A stretch of DNA of 26,626 bases from Desulfobacterales bacterium. GTDB lineage: Bacteria; Desulfobacterota; Desulfobacteria; Desulfobacterales; UBA11574. Of the stretch, positions 24,601-26,626 are shown one piece after another. The notes under the pieces are model-generated. The model did not search any database and was not told the origin of the DNA. It saw only the letters and a program-made list of their open reading frames with translations. Location of the stretch: positions 1-26,626 of the forward strand of contig JAAXQD010000020.1 of the NCBI GenBank assembly GCA_012974475.1, given 5' to 3'. Position numbers and translations under genes: made by a program. Within the stretch, counting starts at the first letter, position 1, and every line of letters starts with the position of its first letter.

Positions 24601-25361
24601 GTTTCTTTGAACCTCTCAACCTCTGAACCCTCCAGAACGAACATCATGGAGACACCCGCCGAATCGCGTCCTCTCACCTCAAGGCGGTCGATGCTGTTCA
24701 GCACGGCATTGATCTGTTTGAAAATATTGACAACCTCCATATTGGGATTTTGGTTTTCAGATCCCAGAAGATTTTTAATCTTTTTTATGTTGCCGGCAAT
24801 TTCAGACGTCGCGCACCAAGCAATGTCTTTTAAAATGTCGATACGCCGGACCAGAATATCCACATCTTTCGATTGGAGCCGACCCAAATGATCGCTCAAA
24901 AATTTTGATTCCGATTCGATGTTTTCAGACAGGCGGCCGGCGAATTTTGAAAGTTCGTCTTGGCGTTGCGTGTCGACAAATAAATGGTAAAAAGCTTCAT
25001 TTGACTTTAACGAACGGATCGCCGTAAACAGTTCCTCCACATGGTCTTTCCCGCCCAGATAATGGCTTTCAAAACACAGGTCATTTTGTTTGCAGTTCTG
25101 TAGCCGGTGGTCTTCGAGTTTTTTGAGCATGGGGTTCAAAACGGCGACATCCATACGGTCATCCGTTGTTTTCTTGTGTTTAAATGCGACAATCCCGGTC
25201 AAGCCGCAGCTGAGCCTGTTCCCGTGGTATGGAAAAAATACGATGGCCCGGTCCTGGACACCGGCCAAGGGCTTACCAAAATAGACGTTGCACGATAGAC
25301 CCTTAAGGATTATGTTGCACAACCGTTTGACAATTATATATATTTTATCTAATGAATTCAT
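21603..25361 (-). CDS. Giant GlmS-like amidotransferase/double-SIS protein
   Basis: From the ATG at 25361 (GGGAG five bases upstream) the protein has 1252 residues, about twice normal GlmS. In order: a 51-residue leader; Cys52 in SCGLTGIVAF, equivalent to the N-terminal CGIVG of class II glutaminases; a helical insertion of about 165 residues; RLEVRGRDSAG at 226; HTRWAS at 340; NGDID at 377 and TDTK around 403, the glutamine-binding segments; SIS domain 1 (VGQGTAG near 613, ISQSGTTTDTN, VASTKAF); SIS domain 2 (VVGSGPNKASADEI near 792); about 120 extra residues; the GlmS-type loop HQAKTVTVG with Lys1042; and a 210-residue tail of unknown fold. Such an enzyme would transfer glutamine ammonia to a ketose phosphate. 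It is the last gene after kdnB on this strand. Function of the extra parts, and the true substrate, are unknown. Confidence 0.88.
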   Translation of the reverse strand: MNSLDKIYIIVKRLCNIILKGLSCNVYFGKPLAGVQDRAIVFFPYHGNRLSCGLTGIVAFKHKKTTDDRMDVAVLNPMLKKLEDHRLQNCKQNDLCFESHYLGGKDHVEELFTAIRSLKSNEAFYHLFVDTQRQDELSKFAGRLSENIESESKFLSDHLGRLQSKDVDILVRRIDILKDIAWCATSEIAGNIKKIKNLLGSENQNPNMEVVNIFKQINAVLNSIDRLEVRGRDSAGVSMMFVLEGSEVERFKETLKKANLLDPLTERSDQDVLVNSGINLNQTQDENGQKRFALALTYKIAAVVGRLGDNGRFLRKQIKDDGILQRLAGFSHEYHTISAHTRWASVGAITEPNCHPVDNTILGNRVPEGGIIHACLNGDIDNYLELKKEHERQGCVTHKDITTDTKIIPLQIGKYIRQGFDVAEAFRRAVNDFEGSHAISMHTDLAPGKLFLAQKGSGQAIFVGIADDHYVPSSEVYGLVEETPFFIKLDGEKEVEGRHGVTRGQIFILNQEAGGGLDGIEAMYYDRTPLALGEKDIKYTEITPRDIDRQEFPHYFLKEISEAPLSVEKTFQNRWKIKDEKGQERVITLDEKTFPEILKKALMDEKVRRIFLVGQGTAGVAAQACADIMNYYLHDPSFYIRALKASELSGFQLCDTDRADSMADALVIAISQSGTTTDTNRAVDMVKERGAYTLAIVNRRDSDITFKVDGVMHTSSGRDIEMSVASTKAFYSQIVAGAILGLKVAELKGRRDKHFITAEIKELLKLPDCMKKILSMRTKIGDSARRLATAKTYWAVVGSGPNKASADEIRIKLSELCYKTISSDFIEDKKHIDLSSEPLIIVCAAGARGTVISDIIKDTAIFQAHKATPVVIADAGEDRFGPYAADVFHVPMVSEHFAPILNTLVGHIWGYYAAITINEGSRFLYEFNKDIQNTVDDYAKKDMDVYELILEKSFREKIAFFYKEFRRKKSAGDFPTAMGLEAASDLTLLLKYLSGRMPVSDFEMDFSKKGTPLNMLNKLFECLGESINNLSRPVDAIRHQAKTVTVGTSRISERLEGILFDTLEKYNIRTFQLTNKNIIVLKYLQKIVADIEGAILYRIGGLNLLGEPTDETTIEIVKKDGVLKPISSRVETDPLLKGTKRIIVREGNVYIGIGRKDDRSIIVIPIISASPATANLIENILLLNISFKENVLLDIKIKALGGKYERIKNIVQENSVVWEDRYLELVEMKELFGISAEKIGEFIVSRVNHSTA

Positions 25362-25380
25362 TGAACTCCCGATTTCAAAC

Positions 25381-25405
25381 ACGCCGTTAAAAGTATTTTA
25401 GGCGT
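25381..25405 (-). other. Hairpin between kdnB and the GlmS-like gene
   Basis: ACGCC (25381-25385) pairs with GGCGT (25401-25405), and an inner TAAAA/TTTTA stem closes a GTA loop, with a two-base bulge. It lies in the 53-base gap between the kdnB stop and the GlmS-like start. It could affect mRNA stability or the expression ratio; no T run follows the stem on the minus strand. Confidence 0.4.
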
Positions 25406-25414
25406 TACCTTCCC

Positions 25415-26482
25415 CTACATTTTCAGATACAGTTCTTTGATTCTGTCCCGGGTCATGGTCCTTTTCCAGTCGGTTCCCAGTGCATTTTCCCAGAGCGGCT
25501 CCAGGATGAGGGCGACATCCACCATTTTTTCCAATTGATCGTCCTTAATACCGGCCACAAGGTTTCGGGGAAGTTGAACCTTATGTTTGTCCATCATTTG
25601 ACGGAATTCGTCGACCCCTTCGGTATAATAGTCTTCAAGGTAGTCAAAGACGATGCAGTTGCCGATTCCGTGATGAATCCCCAGCACAAAGGAAAGACCA
25701 TATGAAAGGGCATGGCATATTCCCACCTGTGAATAGGCAATGCTCATACCGCCGCAATACGACGCCATCATCAGCTTGTCGTCACGGTCCGGGCCGCTGC
25801 CCAAAAAAACCTCTCTGCAAAGTTCAATGGCCTTTTCCCCGTATGCCTGGCTGAATGCATTGAGAAAGGTGCCGCTTAAAGATTCAACACAGTGTATATA
25901 ACAGTCCATTCCGGTATAGAATCGCTGATCCGGCGGCGCGGATTCAATCAGCTCGGGATCGAGAAGAATCTGGTCAAATACCGTGTAATCGGAATTGATT
26001 CCAAGCTTCTTTTCAGGGCCCGATAGAACCGTTGTGCGGGATACTTCCGCACCGGTGCCGGAAAGGGTTGGAATGCCCACATGGTAAACCGCCGGATTCT
26101 TTATAAGATCCCAGCCCTGATAATCTGCAGAAGATCCGGGGTTGGTCAGCATCAGGGATACCGCCTTTGCAATATCCAAGGTGCTTCCACCACCGATTCC
26201 GACAATGCCGTCGGGCAATTCATCAGAATTTTTTTTCACATTCTGTGTCAACCGGTCGACATATTCGGTTTTGGGCTCATGATCCACGTTGACCCACATG
26301 AGGGTGTCGGGGTCTTTTACCGGCACCCGATCTTTAAATGGGCTTTTAAGAAAAACATCATCCACCAGAAACACCATATAAGAATCTTCGGATTTCCGTT
26401 TTTCAGCAAGAATATCGTCCAGCTGATTGAAACAGCCCCGGCCGAACACCACATGAGACACCATTTTAAAATTTCGAAACAT
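25415..26482 (-). CDS. kdnB: KdnB-like 3-deoxy-D-manno-octulosonate 8-oxidase (iron-dependent alcohol dehydrogenase family)
   Basis: This 355-residue protein is an iron-containing alcohol dehydrogenase. GIGGGSTLDIAKAVS (about 95-109) binds the dinucleotide; the metal ligands are Asp193 and His197 (GMDCYIH), His257 (GICHALSYG) and His271 (GIHHGIGN). The N-terminus MFRNFKMVSHVVFGRGCFNQ closely resembles KdnB of Shewanella as I recall it, which oxidises C8 of Kdo to an aldehyde before amination to Kdo8N, an LPS sugar. The gene before it on the same strand ends like a KdnA/DegT aminotransferase, the partner expected. The ATG follows GAGGAT. The family is certain; the Kdo role is likely but not proven. 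Confidence 0.85.
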   Translation of the reverse strand: MFRNFKMVSHVVFGRGCFNQLDDILAEKRKSEDSYMVFLVDDVFLKSPFKDRVPVKDPDTLMWVNVDHEPKTEYVDRLTQNVKKNSDELPDGIVGIGGGSTLDIAKAVSLMLTNPGSSADYQGWDLIKNPAVYHVGIPTLSGTGAEVSRTTVLSGPEKKLGINSDYTVFDQILLDPELIESAPPDQRFYTGMDCYIHCVESLSGTFLNAFSQAYGEKAIELCREVFLGSGPDRDDKLMMASYCGGMSIAYSQVGICHALSYGLSFVLGIHHGIGNCIVFDYLEDYYTEGVDEFRQMMDKHKVQLPRNLVAGIKDDQLEKMVDVALILEPLWENALGTDWKRTMTRDRIKELYLKM

Positions 26483-26528
26483 AATTATATCCTCAGATCA
26501 TAGACTATTAATTTCCATTACCGATCAC

Positions 26529-26626
26529 CTATTTCCTATTTTTTTTAAATACATCTGCCATTTTTTCTATTCGCCGGGAAAGCTCCTCTTCAGTCCAGGA
26601 CAGTTTGATCAGCATGGATAGAGTTC
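26529..26626 (-). CDS. kdnA: C-terminal end of a KdnA-like (DegT-family) aminotransferase, cut by the window edge
   Basis: Only the last 32 codons are in the window, ending in TAG (complement of 26529-26531). The visible end, with SMLIKLSWTEEELSRRIEK, resembles the C-termini of PLP-dependent aminotransferases of the DegT/KdnA type. It lies 46 bases upstream of kdnB on the same strand, where kdnA is expected. KdnA transfers an amino group to the C8 aldehyde of Kdo. The gene is assigned mainly by position and this short match. Confidence 0.5.
   Translation of the reverse strand, partial: TLSMLIKLSWTEEELSRRIEKMADVFKKNRK

Overview
The window looks like a chromosomal segment of a Gram-negative, anaerobic Desulfobacterota (Desulfobacterales-like, probably sulfate-reducing or syntrophic) bacterium. 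This is inferred from an Rnf operon headed by a c-type multiheme cytochrome, a membrane pyrophosphatase, a CarD regulator, a DUF1844 protein, an ispE / tRNA-Gln / prs / rplY / pth cluster typical of that group, and genes for an amino form of the LPS sugar Kdo. No species can be named from sequence alone.

Layout. 1-1063: intergenic leader and a SYLF-domain lipoprotein (+). 1064-1815: a gene-poor stretch with a strong hairpin and perhaps a decayed gene. 1816-4450 (-): a small PC4-like protein, NAD-dependent DNA ligase and acylphosphatase, transcribed as one unit. 4576-5097 (-): a Cys/Trp-rich protein of unknown function. 5333-12624 (+): pentaheme cytochrome, rnfC, D, G, E, A, B and a conserved-looking protein of unknown function. 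12691-12900: a long imperfect palindrome between convergent genes. 12957-20521 (-): DUF1844 protein, ispE, tRNA-Gln, prs, rplY, pth, hppA (own terminator), carD, rluD. 20850-21581 (+): sfsA. 21603-26626 (-): end of a kdnA-like aminotransferase, kdnB, and a 1252-residue GlmS-like protein.

The most interesting region is the Rnf operon. RnfB is fused to a complete GltD/NfnB-type FAD/NAD(P)H oxidoreductase. RnfC keeps its two [4Fe-4S] motifs but has lost the glycine-rich and ECEP signatures of the usual NADH/FMN site. RnfD has Tyr where the flavinylated Thr normally sits, while RnfG keeps SGAT. A cytochrome with five CXXCH motifs leads the operon. Together these suggest a rewired Rnf in which NA(D)P(H) chemistry moved from RnfC to RnfB and a periplasmic haem route was added; this is a hypothesis drawn from the sequence.

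The second notable locus is the GlmS-like giant beside kdnAB. It carries recognisable amidotransferase, double SIS and C-terminal-loop signatures of glucosamine-6-phosphate synthase, but the presumptive nucleophile Cys is at residue 52, about 165 residues are inserted inside the glutaminase domain, and about 210 residues follow the loop that normally ends the protein.
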